From positions 421,835-485,834 of the forward strand of contig CAJNDS010002333.1 in NCBI GenBank assembly GCA_905221605.1: a DNA stretch of 64,000 bases. The letters run 5' to 3'. Made by a program: the position numbers and the translations under genes. Positions within the stretch are counted from its first letter, which is position 1; every line of letters begins with the position of its first letter. A model generated the notes under the pieces. It was given only the letters and a program-made list of their open reading frames with translations. It had not been told where the DNA came from and did not search any database. Positions 21,486 through 30,475 of the stretch are shown in pieces. The stretch comes from Symbiodinium natans (Eukaryota > Sar > Dinophyceae > Suessiales > Symbiodiniaceae).

Positions 21486-22159
21486 CCCTAAGCCGAAAAG
21501 GTTGATTCGGAATATAGTTTACCAGCCCGAATCCCGCCAGAGCCCTCAACAGCCCATAGGAGTTTGAACCTTTTTTGTGGCTCCCTAGTCCACCCCAGTA
21601 CATCCCAACAGCATGTTGGGCGAAAAAAGCCATGAAGCCCCGAAACCCTAAGCGTTACAGAGGGGCTGGGGGTTCGGGGTTCAGGGTTTATGCACGCCCA
21701 AGACCATTCTGAAAGACCCTCGCAGGCCCCTGCAGGCTTTTGCCACCCTTTCAGTGTGGATTCGGGTACGGTTAGGGGAGACTCCAGCATATTGTCTCCG
21801 GGTCCATGGTTAAGAAAGGCCAGAGGAACATAAACACCCTAGACACTACACCCTGAACCCTCTGGGGAACTCTGACCTCTCGTACCGAGCTTCGCCAAAG
21901 AATACAAACTTCTTGGATTCCGAGTAGGGAGCACCAAACAGCAGCCCAATCCCCAAAAACCCTTAAAGCCTAGACCCTAAATCCTAAACCCTAAACCCCC
22001 TTAGGGCCTGAGGGCTTCGGGTCGTAGGACCCCCGGCTCATGTTTTTCGGGTTGAGGAGGGGTTTGGGGCCATGTGTTGGGGGCATTGAGTTTATTCGGG
22101 TTATCTGGGGCCTAGGACTACTAGGGCTCTCGAGGCTTCGGCTTCTTCGTGTTCTTGCC

Positions 22160-22725
22160 CTAAACCCTGAGCCCTAAGCCCTAAACCCTAAACCCTAAAC
22201 CCTAAACCCTAAACCCTAAACCCTGGGTCTGGGAGCATTAAGGTTCTTGGGGTTTAGGGATTCTTCGGGCGATTTCGGCTCCCGGAGTACTTAGTGAGTA
22301 GATACTGGAACCGGCTGGCTAGGAAACTATATCAAACCCTAAACCTCAAACCGTCAACCCTAAACCCTAAACTCCAAACCCCTAATTCATATGAACCCTA
22401 GACCTCAAACCCTCAACCCTCAACCCTAAGATTGTTATTCGGGTTCTTGGGGCCCTTTACCAGCCCTAAACCCTAAACCCTAAACCCTAAACCCTAAACC
22501 CTAAACCCAGCAGGCACAGAAGGTCGTCTACAAGGTGAAGGCGAACCCAGCCAGGCCGGTGTAAAGTCGGCGGCTGTGTGTCCTGCCCGACTGCTGACAT
22601 TCACCGCGCTACTTAGAGTTTAGGGTTTTTGGGTTTAGGGTCTAGGGTTTTAGGGTTTTAGGGTTTAGGGTCTAGGGTTTTAGGGTTTGGGGTTTTAGGG
22701 TTTAGGATTTCGGGTTTAGGGCTTT
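22160..22725. repeat. ITR cluster
   Basis: CCCTAAA at 22160-22225 and 22463-22508, a degenerate run at 22325-22430, and a TTTAGGG/TTTTAGGG array at 22615-22725. Confidence 0.9.
22514..22564 (+). CDS. Short terminal-exon-like island
   Basis: AACCCAGCAG is followed by 16 codons and TAA (AQKVVYKVKANPARPV). Very short, so coding status is uncertain. Confidence 0.25.
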   Translation, partial: AQKVVYKVKANPARPV

Positions 22726-22883
22726 TGCCTCATGTTGCTCGAATGGCTGTGCTCCTTTCAGCATTCGAAAGCCTCGCAATCGACAGGTATTGCGTGGGAA
22801 TATGACGAGTTCAGGGCTTTCCCCTGGCTTCAGGATCTGTAGCGTGACAGATGGTCAATGCATGCCCGCATGCCCAAACCCTC

Positions 22884-22950
22884 CTCCCCCCCCCCCCCCC
22901 CCCCCCTCCCGCCCTCCCCGCCCCCCCCCCCCCCCCCCCCCGCCCCCCCC
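22884..22950. repeat. Poly-C tract with few interruptions
   Basis: Nearly 70 bases of C with isolated T, G and GCC breaks. Poly-proline and poly-glycine ORFs are artefacts of this run. Confidence 0.97.
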
Positions 22951-23054
22951 GTATTTGAAGGGTTCCAGGGCGTGAAATGGTCATCGCACCTGACACGAGC
23001 CCACGTCAGCCTGAAAGCCTTACGAGCCAACTCCCACAATTCGTCCTGAAGCTA

Positions 23055-23143
23055 AACCCTAAACACTAAACCCCAAACCCCAAGCCCTAAACCCGAAACC
23101 CTAAACCCTAAACCCTAAACCCTAAACCCTAAACCCTAAACCC
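23055..23143 (-). repeat. CCCTAAA ITR
   Basis: Variants (CACTAAA, CCCCAAA, CCCGAAA) at the left become perfect CCCTAAA at the right. Confidence 0.93.
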
Positions 23144-23429
23144 ACTTGAGGCTAGGCTCGCAGCGACACTGTTTTCAAGCCCTGACAAAGCCAACAGAGA
23201 ACCCAGCATCACATCTCTCGGCCCAGACCTATGGGCCATCCTCACGTACACCCCTGCTGCAAATTCGTAAGGAACTGCTGCCCTAAACCCTAAACTCATC
23301 AGGAACCCAGAGAAGGAAGGGAGTGCAAGGGTGTAAGGATGCCATATTCCCTTAATTGGGGCCTATTTGGGACTATTTCGCCTTGTGGAAGATGGGGCCC
23401 TTACACTCCCCCTCCCGTCCACCCTCTTG

Positions 23430-23527
23430 GTTTCTGATGATGAACCCTTCGAGATCAGGTGGGAGATCCATGAGGAGTACCGCAAGTATGGTGTTCCGCC
23501 AGTCAGCCAACAGCTTAGACAGGGTTG
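23430..23527 (+). CDS. Exon-like island, charged protein
   Basis: Thirty-two codons are open to TGA: VSDDEPFEIRWEIHEEYRKY, then GVPPVSQQL. Strongly charged and soluble-looking. CCCTCTTG upstream is pyrimidine-rich but lacks an obvious AG. Not recognised. 23590-23830 downstream is AT-rich with TTATAC and GTATGTT words and no gene. Confidence 0.4.
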
Positions 23528-24164
23528 AAGCTTATGGCCAGCCACACAGGCCCATGTACCTGAGAGCAACTAGCATGCTATAGATTCTGTTTTTGCGTGT
23601 TTAGAATCAGTTGTTTTTTGATTTTGTTCATTATGTGTCAGATGTTATGTTGTATATGTTATTTGGTGTATGTTATACATCATACGTTATACGTTGTATG
23701 TATTGTGGATACTGTATGCTATATGCCTGCGTCATGTGATATATGGCATGATACAAGATGTGAAAAATGTTGTCTTACATAGCATGTAATTATTGCATAC
23801 GACATATTACATATAAATCTATACTATAAGGCATTGTCTTCCTTCTATTGTTTTGGAGGCGAGGGTTCCTTATAAGCATCGGTGAGTGTATGAAAGTGGT
23901 GTCTTTTGTCTAATATAGCTTTGAGCATCTTATGATGAAGTTTACTCTAGGTCCCTAGGTAGGCGCGTGTCCGCTCACTGAAGCGCTACCAGCTGCGACC
24001 ACACAGGGCCATGGCACGAAGAAGTTGCTTTCTTCGAAGCAGCTGAGCGAGACGAAATAGTTACCCACGTTGTACATCACTCCCCCACCCCAAATAATCC
24101 CTGTTCGTGATTCTCCCGCAAACTACCAGATATGGGGGTTTGCGAAACCATAATGCCCCCTAAA

Positions 24165-24810
24165 CCCTAAGCCCTAAACCCTAAACCCTAGAACCCCCAA
24201 GTAATCAGGCCGCTATCTGTTAGGGTTTGGGGTTTAGGGTTTAGGGCTTAGGGCTTAGGGTTTAGGGTTTAGGGTTTAGGGTTCAGGGTTTAGGGGTTTT
24301 TTATCTGGGCCTTGAGCCGGTTTCGATGTCTTAAAATGTTTCTGGGGACTCAGGGCACTCTCCATCCATGTATCTCCGGGCGCGGAGCCGACTAAGACAC
24401 GGCTTTTTTCCCAAGAGGATTTCGGGTCTCTAGGGTCTTTCGAGTCTTTAGGGTTTAGGGTTCGGGTTTAGGGTCTTTTAGGGTTATAGGGTTATAGGGT
24501 TATAGGTTTTTTTTAGGGTTATAGGGTTATAGGGTTATAGGGTTATAGGGTTATAGGGTTTAGGGTTCAGGGTTCAGGGTTTAGGGTTAGGTTTTAGGGT
24601 TTAGGGCTGACGGGTCTAGACCTTGGGGCTGCTAGTCATCAGTCAGCTCGAGGCAAGTTCAACCGGGAGCCATGGAAGTGCCAAGCTCAGTGCTCCATGT
24701 GGGGGGATTATCTAAATTAGGGTTGTTTTTGGGGTTTAGGGTTTTTGGGGTTTAGGGTTTAGGGTTTTTGGGGTTTAGGGTTTAGGGTCTAGGGTTTAGG
24801 GTTTAGGGCT
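24165..24810. repeat. ITR cluster including a TTATAGGG block
   Basis: CCCTAAA at 24165-24190; TTTAGGG at 24222-24298; 24450-24610 with a homogeneous block of about eight GGGTTATA units (24480-24560); TTTAGGG with TTTTTGGGG spacers at 24728-24810. Confidence 0.92.
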
Positions 24811-24830
24811 GTAAAAAAGGCGGTCCCTAA

Positions 24831-25139
24831 TAGTTAGGGTACTCAAGGGGGACCATCATGTTGAGAACTGACCATGTGTACACAGACGCCCTTAAATCCG
24901 AAGCCTTCAGCTAGGGTACCCAAAAAGGGACCATCATGTTGAGAACTGACCATGTGTACACAGACGCCCTTAAATCCGAAGCCTTCAGCTAGGGTACCCA
25001 AAAAGGGACCATCATGTTGAGAACTGACCATGTGTACACAGACGCCCTTAAATCCGAAGCCTTCAGCTAGGGTACCCAAAAAGGGACCATCATGTTGAGA
25101 ACTGACCATGTGTACACAGACGCCCTTAAATCCGAAAGC
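24831..25139. repeat. 78-bp minisatellite, four near-identical units
   Basis: ACCATCATGTTGAG recurs at 24852, 24930, 25008 and 25086, exactly 78 bp apart. The unit is 26 codons, so the minus strand stays open for 100 codons with a repeating KGVCVHMVSSQHDGPFLGTL. First and last units diverge only at their outer edges, so the expansion is recent. The GTACCC...AAAAAGGGACC start resembles TIR-element termini. Confidence 0.92.
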
Positions 25140-25547
25140 CCTCAACAGGATCTTTCTTTAAGTTTGAGTGCACGAAGAACTGCAAGCACGTCCTTTTCTG
25201 TGTGAAGTTCGTGCGCATCCTTTCAGCAATGGTTGCAATCGGTAGCTGCAGCTTTGACATGTCGACCTCCGCTTGGGCTAGGGAGTCCTCCTGGAAGCTC
25301 CCATACCACTCTTCCGTGAAGAACATTCTTCTAGCCTCCGGGTGAAGTGATTATAAGGCAATCCTACTATTTTGGACGATATTCGGTGTCCCTTTCTTTT
25401 CGTACCAATCAGTCTCAACAGGCTGACCCACCTTCTCGAGTTCAAGCGCACGAAGGCCAGCGCTTGCCACAGCTTGGAGCGACAGCGGCTCTTGCACCCA
25501 CTACGTTTCGCAATGTAGCGGTATACATCTGTGGCTCTGCGACACAA
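25126..25547 (-). pseudogene. Possible broken minus-strand coding region
   Basis: Two overlapping minus-strand frames look protein-like. The upstream one (25278-25547) contains CRSKLWQALAFVRLNSRRWV; the downstream one (25126-25326) contains EVDMSKLQLPIATIAERMRT. The character passes from one frame to the other near 25290-25320, as expected after a single indel. The 78-bp minisatellite adjoins its 3' side. Family not recognised, so this is tentative. Confidence 0.3.
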
Positions 25548-25605
25548 GCATACGTAGTCACGTAGTGATAGTAGTCACAGCAGCAATTGCAGACGAGGTG
25601 GGAGT

Positions 25606-25658
<53 letters not shown>
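25606..25658. repeat. 53-base poly-G run
   Basis: Uninterrupted G. Its length may be set by sequencing or assembly as much as biology. Confidence 0.95.
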
Positions 25659-25659
<1 letters not shown>

Positions 25660-26204
25660 ACGTAGCATGTGTAAACCCATCCCGAAAGAGGCGGAGTAAT
25701 TTCCTCATCTGTACGCTGTAAAAATGATAGAGATTTTGGCCAAAAGGGTGCGTGGTCTACTTTGGGGCGAGCCATGGAAAGAGCAAATGGGCTCGTTCTT
25801 GCTCGGGCAGTGCCTGAACCCGTGTTGTGCGCAGATCCACGTGTCGATGCGTGCATCCGGTTTGTCCAGTGCACATTAGAGCATCAATAACAGTTCTCCG
25901 CATTTCAATCCCGAAAAGGTCACTTCCTGGACCTGCAAAGTGCTTCAAACTTCAAAGCACTCCTGCCATGCAATGTGCGCTTGTGCTTTGAGGTTGGGGT
26001 CCTCGTCCTCTCGTCCTTTCGTCCTCTCGTCCTCTCGTCCTCCTCGTTGTCGTCCTCGTCATCGTAGTTTGGTGGTAGTAGTTGTTGTTGTCGTCGTAGT
26101 GCAGCCTAGACCCTATAGACCCTCAACCCGAAGACCCTAAAAAAGCCCCATACCCTAAGAACCCCAAACCCCAAACCCCAAACCCGAACCCCTAATCCCT
26201 GAAT

Positions 26205-26262
26205 CTCGCCTGGCAGAAGCCGCGCTTCGGCCCGGTGCACGGCCTCTACCGCCCGAAGGAAG
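26205..26262 (+). CDS. Short exon-like island
   Basis: Nineteen codons reading LAWQKPRFGPVHGLYRPKEG merge into TTTAGGG repeats. CCCCAAA repeats lie upstream. Not recognised. Confidence 0.25.
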
Positions 26263-26480
26263 GGTTTAGGGTTTGGGGTGTAGGGTTTAGGGTTTAGGGT
26301 TTAGGGTTTAGGGCCCAGGGTTTAAGGTTTAGGGTTTAGGGCCTAGGGTTTCAGGGTTCAGGGTCTTGGGTTTTGGGCTTTGGGGTCTCAGGGTTTAAGG
26401 TTTCAGGGTTTCAGGGTTTCAGGGTTTCAGGGTTTCAGGTTTCAGGGTTTAAATCAGGGGTTTCAGGGTCTCAGGGTTTC
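26262..26480 (+). repeat. ITR with a TTTCAGGG variant block
   Basis: TTTAGGG (26262-26350) is followed by about nine TTTCAGGG octamers (26395-26490). Confidence 0.93.
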
Positions 26481-26585
26481 AGGGTTTCAGGGTTTTTGTG
26501 TTTTGGGGGTTTCATGATATCAGGAATCAGGGTTCAAGCTACAGACCACTCCCATATCGACCCCTACTTCTTTGTTTCGCTTTTT

Positions 26586-26716
26586 CTGGGAGACCGATTG
26601 GAGGTGTCAAAAGCTCATAGACCCCAAAACCGTACACTGGTTTAGGGTTTAGGGTTTAGGGTTTAGGGTTTAGGGTTTAGGGTTTAGGGTTTAGGGTTTA
26701 GGGTTTAGGGTTTAGG
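26586..26716 (+). repeat. 55-bp duplicated island plus TTTAGGG array
   Basis: 26586-26640 is repeated at 60068-60122 with one difference, and both copies are followed immediately by a TTTAGGG array at the same base. Here the array has about eleven units. Confidence 0.92.
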
Positions 26717-27069
26717 GGTCCAGGGGAGGGGTGGGTGGCCAGGATTCTGAGTTTCAAGTGAAACCACGCTCAGCTCAGCTTGCTTCCGCAGACGCGGTGG
26801 TCTTTGGCTGGGTTCTTGCTCAGAAACCACAGTCAAGTTAGTGGAAATCAGGGCAATGCAACAAGTAAAACAGTAATTACCCTGCGTTTGTGGCAGGGAG
26901 GAAGGGAGGCAGACAGGATTTGGACGCCCTGTGGCCGAGAAACATGTCTTGCCCTAACCTAAGCCCAAAAGCCTGAGCCCTAAAGCCTAAACCCCAAACC
27001 CTAAACCCTTTACCCTATAAACCCTAAACCCTATAAACCCTATAAACCCTCAACCCTCATCTCTCACAG

Positions 27070-27174
27070 GACCGGGACTTCCTGAAAGAGAAGGGCCTGC
27101 CTCTGCAGTCCATCTACGACCCCATCGCCCGGTTTGGGACCCCAGAGAGTTTCAGAGGGGCCTCTGGCTCTTAG
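27070..27174 (+). CDS. Exon-like island with a clean acceptor
   Basis: CTCATCTCTCACAG (pyrimidine-rich plus CAG) precedes 34 open codons ending in TAG. The first 24 read like conserved protein (DRDFLKEKGLPLQSIYDPIA), with a possible donor GGTTTG near 27131. The last ten may be intronic. A family D element starts at the stop. Not recognised. Confidence 0.45.
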   Translation, partial: DRDFLKEKGLPLQSIYDPIARFGTPESFRGASGS

Positions 27175-27288
27175 TAGGGAATGGGGGAATCAGGTACCCT
27201 ACATCTAATTTATCAAAGGGTATGCATAGGGGGATATAGGGTACCTCAACCCTAAACCCTAAACCCTCATTCCCTAGGAGGTTTCCGA
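27173..27288. mobile_element. Family D TIR element interrupted by telomeric repeats
   Basis: AGTAGGGAATGGGGGAATCA and CATTCCCTAGGAG are its ends. Twenty bases of CCCTAAA repeat (27248-27267) sit between GGGTACCTC and CATTCCCT, where other copies have none. Confidence 0.65.
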
Positions 27289-27464
27289 TGACGGAGGGTA
27301 TCCCTCTTGGGGTTGGCATTTTGTCTTTTTTTCGGGGGGGAGGGGGAGGTAGTTCCCCAAAGAGCGTGTCAGCTCTGAGGGTTCCAACGTGAATGGTATG
27401 AGGGTTTAGGGTTTACCGTTCAGGGTTAGGGTTTAGTGTTCGCCGCGCACGGCCCGGGCCATGT

Positions 27465-27772
27465 GTGTGTGTGTGTGTGTGCACAAAACCCTGTTGGACC
27501 AAGGGTCGGAGCAAATCACATCAGTCGTTTTTGAATTCATTTAAGACGTACGCAGGGGGCCGCTCCACCCACTGTTAGGGGGCGGCCAACGAAGAGCCTA
27601 ACAGTGTGGTGCTGGAAACGTACCTGCAAATTCGAGCGTGCTTGGGCTTGGCAGAGCAGCTGGCAGCTCATGAAACTGGAAGTGTGCCTGGGCTTAGCAT
27701 AGCAGCTGGCAGCTCCACCATTGACGATATTTCTGCCTTCCCCTACATGTGTAGGGAGATCCCGAAGTGTGT
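27465..27772 (+). repeat. Upstream terminal direct repeat (308 bp)
   Basis: Identical base for base to 29154-29461 by direct reading. It starts in (TG)n and ends at CCGAAGTGTGT. A frame from 27606 (MVLETYLQIRACLGLAEQLA) is open through it but unrecognised. The internal near-duplicate CTGGGCTTAGCATAGCAGCTGGCAGCTC / TTGGGCTTGGCAGAGCAGCTGGCAGCTC is about 40 bp apart. Confidence 0.9.
27571..27605. other. Hairpin inside the terminal repeat
   Basis: ACTGTTAGG and CCTAACAGT can pair as a 9-bp perfect stem with a ~17-base loop. The same hairpin is in the downstream repeat. I do not see the hammerhead core (CTGANGA with GAAA) around it. Confidence 0.5.
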
Positions 27773-28259
27773 TTCGGCAATGCTTCCGTATGCGGTCATT
27801 GTCGTGAGCCCTTGGAGGGCGCCCAACAACAAAAACAAAAAATCACAGGCCTGATGATGTTCAGTTCATACCTGTGGTAAGAAGAGGAGAAGTTAACAAA
27901 AGGCATTGGTGGACTGTCACCGTTCAATGGCCACAAACATTCTCGATGCGGATGTGTCGCCGAGTTGCAAGCTCTTGGTGGCTTAACAGCATGGGGACAA
28001 GTCTACGCCAAGTTCTTCTTGCGCGGTGTGCAAATTGTTGGTGGAAGATGTCAATTGATGCCTCGAGCAACTATCTTGCCCTGAGCAACTACCAGCTGCG
28101 AGCAACCGGTTTTTGCTTCGAGCAACCAGTCAATGGCTTACATTCACATTGACGTTTACGTGTACTTTTACACTTCCATACCGTGCAGCCCCCAAAAACG
28201 TAAAAAAAAAAACTGCTTGACAAAGCCAGATAAAAGTAAGTCGTGCTTGTGAGATTGCC

Positions 28260-28826
28260 TTGAACCGGTTCTTCGAGAACAAGCAATCTGGAGGTAAGTG
28301 TCGCAGTGACTTTTGGTTCACGGCCTATGAAACTTCGCCATCTTCTCACGGCCGAGTCCTACGACGTGGAAAGCCGATGAAAAACCGACCATCCACGTGC
28401 CGAAAAGTTTTCCAGGGTGACGTCCTCAAAATTGTACAGTTATCCTTTTCCTTTGCATCGTTTACTGTTTTGGGCCGGCCGTTCTCGCAAAAACGAGGCA
28501 GTCCAATTGGCAACCAGGTGTCACCAAGTTTGTATAACTTGGCTGTTTGCTTGGAAGAGGATTGTTGGGTGAGGCAGTGTTGGGCATCTGACAAGCTTGC
28601 ATGTTGGTTCCTCCGATACGTCGACAATGCAGCTTTCTCAGCGCTGGTGGACCCCACCTTTTATGGTCCACCTGTTGTGTTGGAGGCTTGTGAGATTGAA
28701 GAACTGTTGGGTTGCCGTCTGTCTGTGTACGACCGTCGTGTAGATTTCCATGTTCCCAACGACGCTTGGAACTATCGGGTCCCGGGTCCCGCAAAGCGCT
28801 GGATCTGCAAATGCAAATCTGGCTAG
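28260..28826 (+). CDS. Reverse transcriptase fragment (Penelope/dinoflagellate-type)
   Basis: A 188-codon frame carries the palm motifs of a reverse transcriptase. Residues 77-89 read QKRGSPIGNQVSP, the B-type motif. Residues 116-123 read WFLRYVDN, the C motif of the catalytic site, with Asn in place of the second Asp. Residues 147-165 (EELLGCRLSVYDRR and on) suit the following D/E region. The G-x-P-x-G-x-x-x-S-P spacing and the R-Y-V-D context favour Penelope-like over LTR or LINE enzymes. Fingers and motif A are not in this frame; VYVYFYTSIP at about 28154-28183 in another frame resembles motif A. The ATG is probably not the true start. GTAAGT donor-like sites at about 28234 and 28293 allow introns. 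Confidence 0.72.
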   Translation: MNRFFENKQSGGKCRSDFWFTAYETSPSSHGRVLRRGKPMKNRPSTCRKVFQGDVLKIVQLSFSFASFTVLGRPFSQKRGSPIGNQVSPSLYNLAVCLEEDCWVRQCWASDKLACWFLRYVDNAAFSALVDPTFYGPPVVLEACEIEELLGCRLSVYDRRVDFHVPNDAWNYRVPGPAKRWICKCKSG

Positions 28827-28941
28827 TTTTCGGGCGCGCGTTTTGATCATTGCAACACAGGTGTATCCAAAAAAGGATGTGCCCGGTCAAATTCGTGCCC
28901 TTTCCCAGAAATATTTAAGTCTATGTTTTTGTGCGCAATGA
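28795..28941 (+). pseudogene. Out-of-frame thumb-like continuation of the RT
   Basis: The main frame changes character after WNYRVPG (residues 170-176). The +1 frame then reads SAGSANANLASFRARVLIIA and continues to TGA at 28941. A one-base indel near 28780-28795, in a GTCCCGGGTCCCGC tract, would join them, so the element may be a non-functional copy. A sequencing error would look the same. A third open stretch follows (28923-29267). Confidence 0.5.
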
Positions 28942-29153
28942 GTTGTGCCAAGCGCTTCCAGCAAACGCCAAACGATTCCGCAACGTTCGCTAAGCAGTTT
29001 GCAGCAGGCATGATCTTCGACTGTCTTGTTAGAGATGCTCTCACTCAGTCAGCATGGGTGCTGCACGATGGATGTTCAAAAAAGGCTCGGCTCCGCAGCT
29101 GCAGGGAGGATGTCCGTGAGATTTTTGCCACACCGGTCCATGGAACGGGCCGG

Positions 29154-29461
29154 GTGTGTGTGTGTGTGTGCACAAAACCCTGTTGGACCAAGGGTCGGAG
29201 CAAATCACATCAGTCGTTTTTGAATTCATTTAAGACGTACGCAGGGGGCCGCTCCACCCACTGTTAGGGGGCGGCCAACGAAGAGCCTAACAGTGTGGTG
29301 CTGGAAACGTACCTGCAAATTCGAGCGTGCTTGGGCTTGGCAGAGCAGCTGGCAGCTCATGAAACTGGAAGTGTGCCTGGGCTTAGCATAGCAGCTGGCA
29401 GCTCCACCATTGACGATATTTCTGCCTTCCCCTACATGTGTAGGGAGATCCCGAAGTGTGT
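29154..29461 (+). repeat. Downstream terminal direct repeat (308 bp)
   Basis: Perfect copy of 27465-27772. It ends where a (TG)n tract of about 22 bases begins (29458-29479). 29480-29740 beyond it is ITR-free with no recognised gene. Confidence 0.9.
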
Positions 29462-29752
29462 GTGTGTGTGTGTGTGTGTTTTTCTCGAGGCTCGCTCTGC
29501 TGGATGAAAGTTGGGCTCTCGCCTAGGCGCAGTCGTGGCCGTGGAGGCCGTCCTCGAAGCTGTCATCGCTTTTGAAACTCTCGGCTCACGAAATGCAACA
29601 CCGTCATTGCTTTTGGACGTCTTGGGCTCGTGAAAAACCAAAAACGATCGTAGTCTTGGACGCCTGGGCGAAACTCATCGGGCTTCCACCTGTCGGCCGA
29701 AAGTCGCCGACCGACTCGGTCTAGAGTGCTTGGCTGCGAAATGGGGGGGGGG

Positions 29753-29854
29753 GGGGGTTTGCGATATGAGGGGTACCTTCTTGCGGTCCATATTATCAGG
29801 GGATCCTACGATTTGTGGGTCTATATTCAGGGCCCTTCATTATCGTAAACCCCC
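29753..29854 (-). mobile_element. Family G TIR element with expanded G-run
   Basis: GGGGGTTTGCGATATGAGGGG to CATTATCGTAAACCCCC, with AGGGGATCCTACGATT in the middle, the reverse complement of the AATCGTAGGATTCCCTT found at 45.9 and 51.4 kb. The left G-run has grown to about 16 bases. Confidence 0.75.
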
Positions 29855-30006
29855 AAAATCCTGGCCCCTCTCGTCACTTGGGGTGGTCTCGGACTTCTGT
29901 TCAGAGATGTCCTTCCCAATGCCAACGGCATGTTGTCTGGAGGGCTTGAGTGCGCCTGGGGACTATGGCTTGATTGTCGTGGGTTTTTTTTGTCAGCCGG
30001 AATTGG

Positions 30007-30070
30007 GTTAGGGTTTTAGGGTTTTAGGGTTCAGGGCTTAGGGTTTAGGGTTTTAGGGTTTAGGGTTTAG
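30007..30070 (+). repeat. TTTAGGG/TTTTAGGG ITR
   Basis: First ITR downstream of the retroelement. Confidence 0.93.
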
Positions 30071-30387
30071 AGTGGTGCAATTTGCGCCCACTGGCGCAGT
30101 TGTGCAAAGAGGTGGAGCACCATACTGCATTGCGGTTGGGCGCAAGTCGAAAGTAGTGACGCAGTACGACTAGAGGCACCAAACCTGATCTGTGAATAGC
30201 CATGAGACTAGCAGCGTACCAGCAACCTTACTCGATCTTTCTGGGTGAAGCCCCTAGAACCTTAACCTCAAAGCAGCCTATGAGTAGGATTGTTGCTGTT
30301 TGAAGGTGTTTTTGCTCAAGCCCCCAAGAGCCCAAAGCCCTAGATACCAAAAAGGCATTAGCCCTAAGCCACCTTCAATCCTCCCAG

Positions 30388-30475
30388 GCCAGACCCTTAC
30401 TTCACCGACAACCTCGACGACATGCGAATGGAGCAACCTTGGATTAAAAAGGCCTGGGCATGCGTCGCATGTTAA
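30388..30475 (+). CDS. Exon-like island ending in a stop
   Basis: After CCTCCCAG, in phase 1, the frame reads PDPYFTDNLDDMRMEQPWIK and on to a TAA that overlaps the start of a CCCTAAA array. Acidic and protein-like; not recognised. Confidence 0.4.

Larger units (their letters stand above)
27465..29461 (+). mobile_element. Penelope-like retroelement with terminal direct repeats
   Basis: Two identical 308-bp direct repeats (27465-27772 and 29154-29461) enclose 1,381 bp containing a reverse-transcriptase segment. Equivalently this is one 1,689-bp unit plus the start of a second, the partial tandem layout that makes pseudo-LTRs in Penelope-like elements. (TG)n lies at both repeat starts and right after the second copy (29458-29479). 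The repeats do not end TG...CA, and no gag, protease, RNase H or integrase is seen, arguing against an LTR retrotransposon. Perfect repeats imply recent insertion or conversion. No ITR interrupts 27.45-29.99 kb, unlike the flanks. Confidence 0.65.

Noticed and set aside
22790-23049. Proline- and glycine-rich ORFs
   Set aside because: Artefacts of the poly-C run.
24831-25139. CRISPR array
   Set aside because: The four 78-bp units are contiguous with no variable spacers, and the context is eukaryotic.
25442-25874. ORFs with poly-proline (minus strand)
   Set aside because: Generated by the 53-base G-run at 25606-25658; only the flanks might be coding.
27465-29461. LTR retrotransposon
   Set aside because: The direct repeats lack TG...CA ends, and no integrase, RNase H, protease or capsid-like frame is seen; the RT motifs fit a Penelope-like type better.
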